From NCBI GenBank assembly GCA_004194705.1, contig SADC01000364.1:62001-126000 (forward strand): a stretch of 64,000 bases of DNA. The letters run 5' to 3'. Shown one piece after another: positions 52,035 through 63,500 of the stretch. The stretch comes from Ditylenchus dipsaci. Taxonomy: Eukaryota > Nematoda > Chromadorea > Rhabditida > Anguinidae. Both the position numbers and the translations under genes were made by a program. The stretch's first letter is position 1. The number at the start of each line of letters is the position of its first letter. Under the pieces are notes generated by a model. It saw only the letters and a program-made list of their open reading frames with translations. It did not search any database and had not been told where the DNA came from.

Positions 52035-52560
52035 ACTTTTTACATTTATTTTTTTAAACTTTTACCAAATCTGATTTGTCAGTCTAATCGGAAATATCGT
52101 AAGGATTCTGATTTTGCCAGTCGTATTTGTGAATGGCAACAGGGCAGCAATTTGGGGCGGAGGGGGGGGGTGGTCGTAGGGCTAATTACTCCCCCCCCCC
52201 CCCTTAGAAATACGTTAACCGCCCCCCCCTTGACCGTAAAAATCAGGCAAATTACCCCCCCCCCCCCTGAGAAAGTTCAAGTTGCGGCCCTGAATGGCAA
52301 CAGTTTTGCCAAAAAGACCCGCGCCTCTCGATATAGTGTAGCATTATTAAAATAAAGGCCACACTATGTCGAGAGGCGCGGTTTTTTTCGGCAAAACTGT
52401 TATCATTCATCAAAAAAATCGGTGAAACTGGAATCTTTGCGATATTTCTGATTAGACTTACGAATCAGATTTGGTAAAAGTTTAAAAAATAGATGTAAAA
52501 AAGTGTCGGACCCCAGGTGTGAACGAACTTGTTGGGACTGCACTGAATATAGAGTTGACT
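52035..52560. mobile_element. Pogo/Tigger-type MITE carrying two nested elements
   Basis: The left arm (acactttttacatttatttt, accaaatctgatttg, ggattctgattttgcca) is inverted on the right, ending atagagttgactgta. Inside, a hAT MITE is inserted at 52140-52292, and a hairpin at 52294-52416 (ggcaacagttttgcc, cgcgcctctcgatatagtgt and complements) forms the centre. Confidence 0.65.
52140..52292. mobile_element. 153-bp hAT-type MITE, TSD aatggcaa
   Basis: cagggcagcaattt on the left and aagttgcggccctg on the right, with exact aatggcaa duplications at 52132-52139 and 52293-52300. Long C and G runs inside. A degraded relative sits in the element at 28307-29597. Confidence 0.88.
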
Positions 52561-53031
52561 GTATCGAGTTTTACTGTACCAAATAACCCTCGAATATCCA
52601 CGAGGGAACAAAGCAGTTTTTGGCTCGATATTTCTCGAATTTCAAGGCTCCTACCAGGCTCTACGTTATGAGAGAGCCTGGTAGGTAGGCCCGTTATGAC
52701 AATATTTGAATAGATTCGTACAGTTTGATCGGTTCCCTCAAACGGCCCCTCTAAACGGTCTTTTTTCAGAAAACTCTAGTATCGCGACACTACAGATTAG
52801 TAAATAAAAATATGCACAAGTAATTGAAAAAATTTACAACAAACCTAAACAATAAATCCATCATACAAAAAAATGCAAATAATCTTTAAGAAAATGATGA
52901 CCCATTAAAACAAATAACAAAGACAATTTTGAAATTTTAGTCAAGGTAGCAGCGAATTTCGGCAAAAATAAAAGAAATAAGAGTAGTGCTAGCCATAATC
53001 AAATTTATGGTTCAGGTGAAGGACTTACGGT

Positions 53032-53233
53032 TTACTGACAACTGTGCCGTAAACCAGACACACATATAACTACAAATTCTTTTTGTTCTTCTGGTAGTTT
53101 ACCATTGAGGATTGAAGGGTCGAAAGCTGGTTTGCCTACTGCAGTGGCTGGCACATCTCCTCCCTGTTGTTGATAGCCACCTGGTTGACCATGCAAACTG
53201 CTCTCTTGACCTCCAGCCGCCATGCTTCCGTAA
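53032..53233 (-). CDS. VAChT: VAChT last exon, Gln/Gly-rich tail
   Basis: Acceptor catatttag/TTACGG at 53233. The frame continues from GGGADG across the intron as [53 protein letters not shown] and a stop at 53032-53034. Phase and composition fit the cytoplasmic tail. The last 13 residues before the stop ([13 protein letters not shown]) look less tail-like and might follow an unrecognised donor at the gtagtt after KEF. Confidence 0.8.
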
Positions 53234-56200
53234 CTAAATATGTGCCATATAAATTATTTTCAAGTGAGAGGGTGGTAAGTATAGTTGATAAATTTAACGA
53301 TTTGATAAACTTTAAGAAAATACAGAGTGGTTGTAACTTTTGGTAAAGTTAAAATTTTTGGTCAATTTTTCCCGAGCAAGCATTTTGTTTGGTAAATATA
53401 CAGTTGAACCTCGATTTCAATGTCAACCAGTGTTCTCAATAGTCAGAGGCAGAATGGAAAGTCAGAATGAAATTCAAAAATTCTGACAGTCAGAAAGCGC
53501 GGGAAATTATTCTGACTGTCAGAAATGAGAGTCAGAAAAAAATCGATCAGATCACGCTGTTTTTTCCCTGTCTGGTCGTCATTTCTGAGAGTCAGAAAGA
53601 GTCTGACAGTCAGAATAATTTCCGCGCTTTCTGACTGTCAGAATTTTTGAATTTCATTCTGACTTTCCATTCTGCCTCTGACTATTGAGAACACTGATGT
53701 CAACCCCTTGAAGGTCGTTCTTGCCTAGGGTCCGACACTTTTTACCCCGATTTTTTTAAATCTTCGACTATTCTGTATTGACAGTCTGATCCCAAATATC
53801 GCAAGAATTTTGACTTTGGCGATAAAACCTAAAACTTTTAATTAAAGAAAGCAAAACCTCGATATATGGTCACACTTCCAATTGATCACCCTATTTTAAA
53901 AGGTGTGCCTTATATCGAGGTTGTGCTCTTATTAATTAATTGAAAAGTTTTAGATTTATAATAACAGTCGGCAAAACCAGAATCCTTGCAATATTTGGGA
54001 CCAGACTGTCAAAACTGATTTCGAGTTTCGAGATTTTAAAAGACATTTTCTGTGAGAATGATAAACCAACTTGCCACGATTATTTTTCAAAATTTTTCTG
54101 TGATGCCTATCGTGTCCTGCTACTCTTCCTGAGCAACTTTGAAAAAACAGTCTATATGAAAAATGATGACCGAAATATATAATTTGTTAAAATGCACTAA
54201 ATTTGTTTTATTAATCTTCACCATTCTGCTATAAATGTTGATTTTCACTTATTTTTACACAGTCTTCTATAAATATTTGTGTGTGAAATTTCGTTTGGGA
54301 TGGGAAATTCAAATGGCTATAATACCCCCAACCCTCGAGCCGAAATTTTTTTAGCTAATTTCTTCAGTTTCAATGCTGAATCAGAATCTGCAATAATAAT
54401 CAGGTCGAGATATTATAAAAAATGGAGAAATTGGCATTTTTCACGAAAATTTTTATTTTGGAAAACACCATTCTTTCAAAAAAGCGGGTGCTTCTAGATT
54501 TTTTGAGAAATATTTGCAATACAATACCTCAAAAAAGCGCAATTTAAGCCGGTTCTCATGACACCAAATATTTACAGAAGACTGTGTAAAAATAAGTGAA
54601 AATCAACATTTATAGCAGAATGGTGAAGATTAATAAAACAAATTTAGTGCATTTTAACAAATTATATATTTCGGTCATGCATTTTTCATATAGACTGTCT
54701 TTTTCAAAGTTGCTCAGAAAGAGTAGCAGAACACAATAGGCATCACAGAAAAATTTTGAAAAATAATCGTGGTAAATCGTTATTTGTGACTTTATCATTT
54801 TCTCAGAAAGTCTCTTTTAACAATTTCGAGATTTTCGGAAGATTGAAAAATAGAAGCCTATGAGCTTCTATTAGACAAAATACGGTAACTGTGTTTTTAT
54901 CCAAAATTTTTACCTTATTATCCGCCGATAAATGTTTTTTTGGTTATCCAAAACATACCCATCAGCACCACCGCCCTCGCCCCATCCTGAATTGTTGCTG
55001 TTTAACACCGACATTGGGTGGTTTTCGTTGGGCTTGCCATTGGGTTGTAGACTACAATAATTCAAGATATTAATTATTTTTTCATTGTTTGTGAAACCTT
55101 GATTGTTCCGCAGGTTTGCCATCTATACTTTTGTAGACATAAACGTTGCGCAACATTAGAAGCACAGGAGTGTAGGCCAGATTGAGCACACATATGAGGA
55201 TGTTCAGGGCTATGAACCCAAACGATCCCACAATCCCTCCAGCTATTATAGGTCCAAAGGCATAAGCTAGTGAGTAGGAAATGTCTGCAATGGCGTAAAC
55301 TGAGCCGTACACACTCACATGCCGAGTATCCACCTTAAGCCAATTGAATTTTTTACTGGATATGAGGGCAAAAAAGGTTGTACAACTTCGCGAGAGTTTT
55401 TTTCGGCGAAAAATTCATTTTTGACGTTTCCCTTGGCAAAAATAACATCCTGACACTGGATTCATATTTAGCCTAATCAATTTGCTGTTTTTATTTAAAC
55501 TTACTGTTCAATTTCCAATTGCTTGCGAGTCAAAAAAATTGAAATTTTCCAATATTTTCAATTTTTCAGTGATTTTTTAATTCAAAGAGAATTTTCGCTT
55601 TTAATTAGAAAAAACTTCAAACATTAATTATTCGCAAAGTAACTTTTATAATAATTAATGCCTACCAAATATCCCAACATGGGCAGCAAAGAAGTATCAA
55701 TTAGAGCTATTCCAAAGCAAATAGTCGATAGTGGCACTATCAACTGACCCACAGAAGTGGTGAACGGAACAAATGCACTTAACAAATCAAGGTTAGCTTT
55801 GTATTTTATAAGGGATTTGTAAAACTATAATAGCCTACCAACTAATTCCTTCCATGGCTAATCCAATCACCTGAATGATTTTTTGAATATTGTTCAGAAA
55901 TTTAAAGTTTGTAAGTAACTCACAGCTAACACCCAGGGATGCTGCGGGTATTTCCTGAGCAACTTTACCGTCACATACACTCCAATGACATGAGGGAAGA
56001 AGGCGGGAAACCAGATCATTCCAACCAACCTACGAAATATCATTTAAAACTAGTGTTAAAAAGTCAATAATGGTCAAATTAGCGTCAACTTGTGATTGAT
56101 TTAAACCAAGCTTTGTTTATGCAAGACGTATTTTTCGGCCCTATCCCTCAATGGGTACCGATTTTCAAGCTTGGTTCCCCCTGTTATTTTTTTGTAATTT

Positions 56201-59200
56201 TTAAGCTTAGGCAAGGATAGGCCAGCGTATGTTAGGACATACTCAAACATTTTTTGTCACTTTTATTAAACTTCAATCCCTCGACTTCCCTCAAATTCTC
56301 TTTTCAGGCTATTTTCAGGCTCAGGCAAGGATAGGCCAGCGTATCTTTAGAGACTTTTTGCCCTTGGGAGACCAAGGCGAAAAGTCAAAATTTTGATCAA
56401 TTTTTTTTTCAAAAATGTCCTTCCGCCACTTGAAAACCTTTTTTCTCGCCTAATAACGACCGTGAAAGCTCAAAAAGTGGTCAAAACACACTTTTGGGAA
56501 AACTCGGCAAGTGGAGTCCCGCCAAGGATTTTTAAACTCTATCGAATGGTATATAAGGTTTTTCCATATCGCATGGACACTACTAAACGTTCCTTTGTAA
56601 GCCTAAATAATTACAGAAAAACAACAGGGAACCAAGCTTGAAAATCGGTACGCATTGAGGGATAGGGCCGATTTTTCAGAAAACAGCTATTCTCATTCTC
56701 AACGAGAACTCAGAGTAAGTTTGCATATCTACGATCTTACAAGCAAGCTTTTTAAATTTTATAAAATGAGAACCAACTTTTTAATAATGCAGTCAAACTT
56801 TGAAACCTTGGCACCCCGGGGCTAGTCCTGGGGTGACCAGAGTGCGATGATCCTCCAAAACTGGTAGCGCGGACATCCTCAATTACTGGCATTAAATAGC
56901 CAGTATCTTGAAGTGTCCAGTTACCAAGGTTTCACTCTGAGACAAAACTTTTTTTGAAATTTTGAATCATTTTGATGCCAGCTACAGTTGACTCTCGATA
57001 TAAGCACACCCTAAAAGTTCGTTCCCGCCTATAGTTTGACACTTTTCTACACACCCTTTTTCCTAAGTCTTTTGCCAATAAAAAACTTAAACTTAAAAAA
57101 TTTAAAGTTTTCGAGTTAAAACTCAAAATCCAGCATTTGACTTTAGATCCCCAATCTCTAGGTCAAGAACCCACTAAAATTCCGGGTTGAAATTTGTAGA
57201 AATCAATTAATTTTAGAACCCTTTTATTCTTTTTTGTCTTGGTTTCCTAGTAGATTTTTTTGAAATTTTTCTGTTTTCATGTATGAAATCAAATCTGTGG
57301 CAAAAATTAGATATCACTTGTTTGATTTTGTGCTCCTGGCTTTACCTTTTGCCTCTATTACTTTAAAAAGAACGATTTTAATCTTGTTGAGTTTACTATT
57401 GAATTCAACTTTGAGCAACAAAGTTACAAAAAATAAGATAAAATCAGGGCTCCCAGACGTCCAAATTTTTAAGATTTGTCCTTATTTTGGGATTGCCAAT
57501 CTTATTTTTTTTAATTTCACGTCAAAATCTTATTTTATTAGTTGCTAAAGAGCAATAAACACTGAACAAAATAGCATATTTTGCCAAAATACCCCAAAAT
57601 GTCCTTATTTTAGGCAAACGTCCTTATTTTTGGAAAAAAAAATCTGGAAGCCCTAGTTAACTCCTTTATAAGGATGTCTCCACTAGGTTATTGAGGGGTT
57701 TATGTGAACGAATTAGTTAGGTTTTAAGCTAGAATGTGAAAAAAGTGACATGAAATAAAATTTTTGAAAAAATTCAAAAATTGACCTTAAGGGTGGGTAC
57801 AAACGCAATAAATACCAAGTTTCTTTCCATCTAGAATTTGGCACTTTGGCTAAATTGAAACCGCACTTTTTCACTTTTTCATGTCTAAAACACTTTTTCA
57901 TGACCAGATCTGTGAAGTCTTTTGCCAATGAAAGTGTAAAACTTGAAAAATGTGAGGTTTTGAGTGAAAACTCGAAATCCAGCACTCGGTAACTTTATTC
58001 CCTGAGATGAAAACCCACTACAATTTTTGTGTATCATTCGATTCTTAAAAACCCATCAATTTTAGCATCCTTCAGAGAAAAAACCAACCAATTAGGTGTG
58101 TCCTTCATTGTAGAATCTATCCAATTGGTGATCGTAGGTTCCAAAAACGCCAGACTAACGTTGGCCATGATGAGTGCGCCGGAACACACAGCTATAAACG
58201 GGTCCATAAACAGCTGCCACATGGGTGTGCCATTGACTACTTCGCCCTGCTTTATCTCCGGCGACTTCCTGGCCTTGGGCTGAATGACCATGAAGACCAT
58301 AAAAGCATCTATAAGGCAGACAAACGACAAGATCAGAAAGGGCACTGGCTTCCCAGCTATGGAATAGAGCACTGAACCAAATGGAGGGCCACCAGACAGC
58401 CGAATGAAATGAAGGCCAGAGCTATACCTAGGGCAGCTGACCTTTCATTCTCTTCTGTGAATCTGTCGGCAATCATGGCTAGGCCAGAGGTGTCTGCAAA
58501 TGCCGAGCCGAAGCCCTGAAAACGGTGGCTATATTAGTGACATGAAAATGGTTAAAAAATTTGACCCTAGTAGCGAATACAACCCCCCCCTCCAACGATT
58601 TTCACCTTTTTACTTAAGTAAAAAGTACCCAAATTTATGTCCCAGACCCCGGAAAATGTGCGCAAACTCTTCATTAGTCACAACTTCCGTACGCTGCCCT
58701 ACCCCAAGCCTAAGGCTAAGCCTAAACTTGTTGTTTGCAAGGGTAGTTACAGCAATTTTATAAGGTCGGATTCTTGGGGGGAGGTGGTATTCGCTACTAG
58801 GGCCAAAAATTTGAAGGAATTTTTGGCCCTATCCCTCAATGGGTACCGATTTCTTGCCTTGCTCCCCCCTGTTATTTTGTGTAATTTTTAGGTTTACAAG
58901 GGACCTTGTAAGGTGTGATTTTGAGGGGCCTGTCACGAGATCTTGAGAAATATTATGGTAGATCACGCATGACTTCCTAGCGAAATCAAACCCTGGAAGC
59001 GATATTTTCACAAAAGGTGGTACAACAATTAAATCAAAGTTATGAAATACAGATAATACGGGCACCACAGTTTTGTTGGAAACTTTTATTGAATTTTTTT
59101 TTCACAAAATTGTTATTTTTAAATTGTATGCAATTTATACTGAAATGACCACCTGAACCTACCGAATATTTTGTAGTGAATTATCAATAAGTTTACATGA

Positions 59201-60533
59201 AAATTATTCATAAAAAAGCAAAAGTAAGTCATGAAACCTGTCTCCTGAAAATCGCACCGCGTGATGGTCCCTTATTAGGTTTAGGCAAGGGTCGGGCAGC
59301 GTATCTCAAGAAAAACTTCTGAATATCTTTAATTTATACTGAAGCACGTGCTAACATATGCTTGGCTTCTTCTAAGCCTCAGCAAAAAAAATACGAAAAA
59401 CAACAACAGGGGAGACCAAGGCGAGAAATCGATACCCATTAAGAGATAGGTCCGAATTTTTTTATCTATTCTTAACAACAATAGATTTTGAAGCAATTTT
59501 TTGGCTGTACATAAATGGAAACTTTGACTACACAGACTTTTTTTAATATTCTAAAAACATGTGGCAAACACTATTATGCCATTTTGGGGTATATCGAGGG
59601 TGACCAACTTTCCCGGTTTTCCGGATTTATGGATTTACGGAAATTTAAAAATTGAGTTGGTCACTATGGGCATATCGCCTACAGCTCTTTTTCAAGTTTT
59701 CAATTATGTGTTCAATTCCTAAATTTTGAAACTTCTTTGTAAACTTGTTTGAATTAAAACTTTATAAAGCTGGAAAAAATATTAAAAAAAGGATAAATAA
59801 CGGTTAATAACTAAAGATACAGTCGAATTCGAACCTGGCTAACACGTCATCCCAAAAAGTTCGTTCCCGCCTGGATCGCGACACTTTTGACCTTATTTTT
59901 TTAGACTTTCATTAACCCTGTTTTGACAGTCTGGTCCAAAAATTGCGAGGATACCGATTTCTCCGATCGCTTTACACCAGATTATCAAAACAAGATTAAT
60001 ATAAAACTGTCAGACCATAAGCGGGAACGGAAATTTTTAGGGTTTCCTTAATGGGAGCGTGGACTGTAAATAAAAAAATTAGTAAAAAGAGCAAAAATAG
60101 ATTTGAAAAAAATAGGAAATCTGAAATTTTAAAATTTTTGAGATTTCTATGCACCTAAAAAACCAACATGGAGTGGCTACCACCTGTAGTAAAGCCACTT
60201 TTTGTCATTCCATATGTTTAGTATAATTTCGTCTACAAGCTTAATTTTTCAACAGAACTGTTGGCTGACCTGCAGTGACCTAGCAAAGAAGAGCACTCCA
60301 TAACTTTTGCCCAGTGCAAAGATGGCTGTGGAACTGAACAACAAATATAATTAGTCTAACGTAAGAGCAAATCCACCTGAACATGACAATCAAGCCAATA
60401 ATCATAGGCAACTCATAGCCCACCCTGTCAATAATAAAGCCAGAAAAGGGGTTGACAAATATCTGCAACAGGGCTTTTGAAGCGAACAGCCAGCCTAACT
60501 CTATCTCCTCGTCCAAATAATCGAATGAGCCAC
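53032..60533 (-). CDS. VAChT: Vesicular acetylcholine transporter, C-terminal four fifths
   Basis: An SLC18/MFS proton antiporter that loads acetylcholine into synaptic vesicles; 12 transmembrane helices. Exons: 60377-60533, 60270-60333, 58089-58515, 55924-56029, 55839-55870, 55666-55777, 55098-55333, 54959-55051, 53032-53233, about 475 codons. Diagnostic segments are [93 protein letters not shown] and [20 protein letters not shown]. The cytoplasmic tail is Gly/Gln/Asn-rich. The N-terminus (helix 1 and the first lumenal loop) lies beyond 64000. One single-base deletion near 58388 breaks LVAPPFGS. It is upstream of ChAT in the same orientation, as in the cholinergic locus. Confidence 0.96.
53401..53780. 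mobile_element. Pogo-type MITE arm split by a palindromic MITE
   Basis: cagttgaacctcgatttcaa tgtcaac, the insertion, then ccttgaaggtcgttcttgcc tagggtccgacacttttt, matching the arms at 9450 and 56985. Joined, they restore a continuous pogo-type terminus in the VAChT 3' intron. Confidence 0.7.
53428..53696. mobile_element. 269-bp palindromic hAT-type MITE, TSD atgtcaac
   Basis: cagtgttctcaatagtcaga on the left, tctgactattgagaacactg on the right, nearly perfect palindrome made of ctgacagtcagaa words, with exact atgtcaac duplications at 53420-53427 and 53697-53704. Confidence 0.92.
54230..54660. repeat. Inverted repeat in a VAChT intron
   Basis: aatgttgattttcacttatt tttacacagtcttct at 54233-54270 is inverted at 54575-54612, and the flanking cgtggcaag / aaatttttctgtgatgccta stretch at 54070-54230 recurs inverted at 54610-54790. 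A foldback repeat of about 700 bp in all; no gene. Confidence 0.6.
54959..55333 (-). CDS. VAChT: VAChT exons for the last helices and start of the tail
   Basis: Exon 55098-55333 (acceptor ttaag/GTGGAT) reads [78 protein letters not shown], which covers the final transmembrane pair. Exon 54959-55051 (acceptor ttgtag/TCTAC) reads [31 protein letters not shown] and donates at GG/gtatgt. Confidence 0.95.
55666..56029 (-). CDS. VAChT: VAChT middle exons (three)
   Basis: Exon 55924-56029 reads [34 protein letters not shown]. Exon 55839-55870, 32 nt, reads [10 protein letters not shown]. Exon 55666-55777 reads [38 protein letters not shown]. All three junctions are in phase, with introns of 53-61 nt. 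No frame break. Confidence 0.95.
56137..56669. mobile_element. TIR element, family C (ggccctatccctcaatgggt ends), copy 1
   Basis: The left arm ggccctatccctcaatgggt accgattttcaagcttggtt ccccctgtt is inverted at the right (aacagggaaccaagcttg, ggtacgcattgagggatagg gcc). Inside, a second inverted pair with gcctaggcaaggataggcca gcgta words. Lies in the 2-kb VAChT intron 56030-58088. Confidence 0.8.
56985..58025. other. VAChT intron: pogo-type arms, no gene
   Basis: acagttgactctcgatataa at 56990 and the words tcgttcccgcctatagtttg acacttt match the pogo-type MITE family. Related inverted stretches (aagtcttttgccaat, cgaaatccagcac) lie at 57060-57140 and 57915-57990. No coding sequence supported. Confidence 0.5.
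58089..58515 (-). CDS. VAChT: VAChT exon, helices 5-7 region, with a one-base deletion
   Basis: Acceptor tttcag/GGCTTCGG at 58515 and donor AATTG/gttggt at 58089. Reads [43 protein letters not shown], then a break, then [80 protein letters not shown] and [16 protein letters not shown]. The break near 58388 lacks one C of what should be a run of C (LVAPPFGS), so an assembly homopolymer error is the simplest explanation. Confidence 0.95.
58562..58803. mobile_element. MITE, family A, intact copy
   Basis: accctagtagcgaatacaac on the left and ggtattcgctactagggcc on the right, with poly-C and poly-G runs just inside. Serves as the reference for the broken copy at 38257-43751 and for 71-318. Sits in the VAChT intron 58516-60269. 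Confidence 0.85.
58825..59453. mobile_element. TIR element, family C, copy 2
   Basis: ggccctatccctcaatgggt accgatttcttgccttgctc on the left and gagaccaaggcgagaaatcg atacccattaagagatagg on the right match the ends of 56137-56669. The interior is different, with gtgcgatttt/gtgtgatttt words at 58910 and 59250. Confidence 0.78.
59825..60070. mobile_element. Pogo-type MITE
   Basis: cagtcgaattcgaacctggc and aagttcgttcccgcctggat cgcgacactttt on the left; gcgggaacggaaatttttag ggtttcc and gcgtggactgta on the right. Fits the pogo/Tigger MITE group described at 9450. Confidence 0.65.
60270..60533 (-). CDS. VAChT: VAChT most upstream visible exons
   Basis: Exon 60377-60533 (acceptor ttcag/GTGG) reads [51 protein letters not shown]. 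Exon 60270-60333 reads [22 protein letters not shown] 43-nt intron separates them. The frame is open and in phase throughout. Roughly 100 N-terminal residues are missing and must be encoded beyond 64000 or past the hAT insertion. Confidence 0.95.
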
Positions 60534-60576
60534 CTGAAATGCAATTCCATAAATTAGATCTATTTCACTATCTCTC

Positions 60577-63500
60577 CAGTGCTGGCAATTTGAATCATTG
60601 ATTCAAATTAATTTCGAAAATGATTCGTTTGAATCACGACAATTTGAATCATGAGTTATATGAATCTTTTTTTTTAATGATTCAAATTAATTTTGCAATT
60701 TGAATCATGATTCATTTGAATCACAGCCGAATTAGCAATGATTCAAATGTGATTCAAATTAATTTTGCAATTTGAATCATGATTCATATGAATCACAGCC
60801 GAATAAGCTATGATTCAAATGTGATTCAAATTAATTTTGCAATTTGAATCATGAGTTATATGAATCATGATTCAAATTGTCGTGATTCAATTGTGATTCA
60901 AATTAATTCGATGATTCACGAATCATTCTGTGTGAACTGCTTCCTATTATGATGTGGCCTATTTGTACTGGTCAAACAACGGTTGTTTTTATACTATCTA
61001 TGCTCTCTGCCCCACCCTACACTCCAAACCATCCTTAGTTAGCCAAAAACTATGCCAAATCACCATTAATTATACTAAATCACTCTGTACACCAAAAATT
61101 ATGCCGAATCAAAACAAGATCCTTTAAGCCACTCCGAACTTTGGGTTAAGTATCTTTTGTTTGGTAACCTGAAGTAAATCTGCAAGAGTGGAATCAGGTG
61201 AACCCGTGCTAATTAAGAAAACGCGAAAAACAGATTTGCGAAATGTTTTCTCTAGGTTGACATATAGAGTCCGTAGAGTGGAGGGTTATGAGAAGGTGGA
61301 GAGTTAAATACAGTCAATACGGTATGCTGTTCAAGTTAGTAACATTTTAGATGGGCATAATAGTAGCTGGCCTCTTCAACGACAACCTAGTGAACATACT
61401 GACATTTTAGCGAACTCTGACTATATGGTAAATCTTTACGGTAAATCAGCAATTACCAAAAAATACGATAAGACCACGACTTTGTCGCTCTATTTGTTTC
61501 ATATTCTAGCCCACATGTACAACAACGTTCCATCAGCTTTTATTAACCATAAACAAAAGTAAAGTAAGACAACAGTATGAATGTGAACCAGAAAACAACA
61601 TCAGGAAATAAACTTTTTGTTGAAATTCATAAGCACCTTTCTACTAGCCAAGCTGGATTTGTCGATCCCTTGTGCCCGCTTGTATTTAACGTCAGCTGCG
61701 AAAACATTCTTTCTACGGCACCAGAATGCACTGGAGAAGCAAGAACAGAAAGAGCCACGGGTGAAATCTGTTTGTAAACCTCAAAAAAGTTCCAATTCTA
61801 CAGAAAATATGCAGAGCAAAGACCTTACTGATTTGTTTCGTTCCCAAAATAAAGTTGCTTCTTCAGGTATCCCTGAATTCCACAGGTTCGCTAAGAAGGC
61901 ATCTATTTCTTCGCTCAAATTACTTATCTCAGATTGCAGATGAATTGTAGGCCTCAAATTGGTTCCATAAAAGCTGAAGAGATTCTTTCTGATAGGCTCT
62001 GACACAGCTTCGTCGACCCAAACATGCTCTACTTGAGAATCTTCATCATCAGCGAATTTCTCCACCTGGAAAGACATCTAATATTCATGTCAATTTTAAA
62101 TAAAAACTGACAATAAATTTGATGGCGTTTTTAGCTTTCTTTTCCCAGCCAAGCAAAACATCCAGACAGGAGACAGAAGGGTCGAAGAATGATGCAGCTA
62201 CATAAATTGGATCACTGCCTGGCATTCCAGAAGAGAGTACATGATCAAAACGAATTTCCAACCTTGCACGTAGCTTTGTACAAATTGAGCGCAAAGTAGT
62301 TTGGTCCTAAAATCATTGTTCGATCTAAAGTGTTACCATTCGAAAATACCTGTAGAAACTTTGAAAGGCACAAAATACCGGGTAGTAAACGAGAGATGGA
62401 TGGATTCTTGTCTTGTTGTAAGCTGTCTGTAACTTCACGAAATGGCTCTATTATCCTGCAGACATGTTTGAGAAGGAAGGCGTCTGAGGGCTCAATTGTT
62501 GGCCATTTCTGAGATAAGCAAACCAAGTTCAGATCATCAAGATAAGCAGCAGTCTGGAATACGTTATTTGCAGAGAAGACCAGCGAGTATTTGCTGGAAC
62601 AATAGCTTGTATCCTGCTCTTTTGGCCAATGATTTTGTTGCTTCATGAGATTTGGCAAACTTCCCGATAATGGCAAATATTCTCTAAAACAAAAAATAAA
62701 AACGTGAACCTCAGGGTAAAAAAGACCTTCTTAGCGAATCATTTCGCTATCTTTTTCAAAGACATCTTTGAGCACCAACTGGAGGGAATGAGCCGCACAT
62801 ACTGTATGGAATGGAAAATCAAAGAACGGAGACTCCACTTGTTCATCTTCTTGCTCATTATTGTCGCTTCGTAGTTGTAAGGAGTATCCAGAGTGACATA
62901 TTCAGCTTGGTCCACCAGAAGAAACTCCATTTCTTGCTCGACGGGATCTACATTGCGATTCAGAAAAGGATCCCTAGAAAAATGAAATTTCGGCAAAGTT
63001 AAAACGCAGAACCTCTTACCAGATAGCTGCCTTCATGTTGGACGCACCATCAGTCACGTATCTCATAGGCCTCTTTCCGAGATTAGCTTCGCTTAGGACA
63101 TTGCTTAAACTTCTGCAATTGCCGGACCAGTGTGACGTTCTTCCATTTCAACCATGTCTAACGCAGCCACCCTTAGCGATTTTGACTCATCACAGAAGAA
63201 GTGGACGGCAACACCAAGATAGCTCCTGCGCATTCCTTTTGTTGTTGCAATATCGGCAGAGATCGAAATTTTTGCTGGTGATTTGCGCACTCGCTCACGA
63301 ATATCATTCATTGTCTTCTCACACTGACGATTAATCATTCCGGCAAGAGCACGTCTCGTTGGCACTTGGAATCCCGGGATCATAGACAAAAGCTCCTAAA
63401 TCAGTAGTAAAATTTATGTCAAAGCTATACACCTAAAAACCTTCAAGTATGGATTTTCGATGTGGCAAAGGGACATCGAAGAGGTAGCAGCGTACAAAGC

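Noticed and set aside
52152..52355. ORF with Pro-rich run
   Set aside because: Produced by the poly-C tracts of the 52140-52292 MITE.
53032..53233. Possibility that this Gln/Gly-rich exon belongs to a separate gene
   Set aside because: The acceptor at 53233 joins in phase with the donor at 54959 (GGGADG/YGS), and the composition fits the VAChT cytoplasmic tail, so it is assigned to VAChT.
58500..58891. Plus-strand ORFs overlapping 58500-58891
   Set aside because: They read through the family A MITE and the start of a family C element; no gene.
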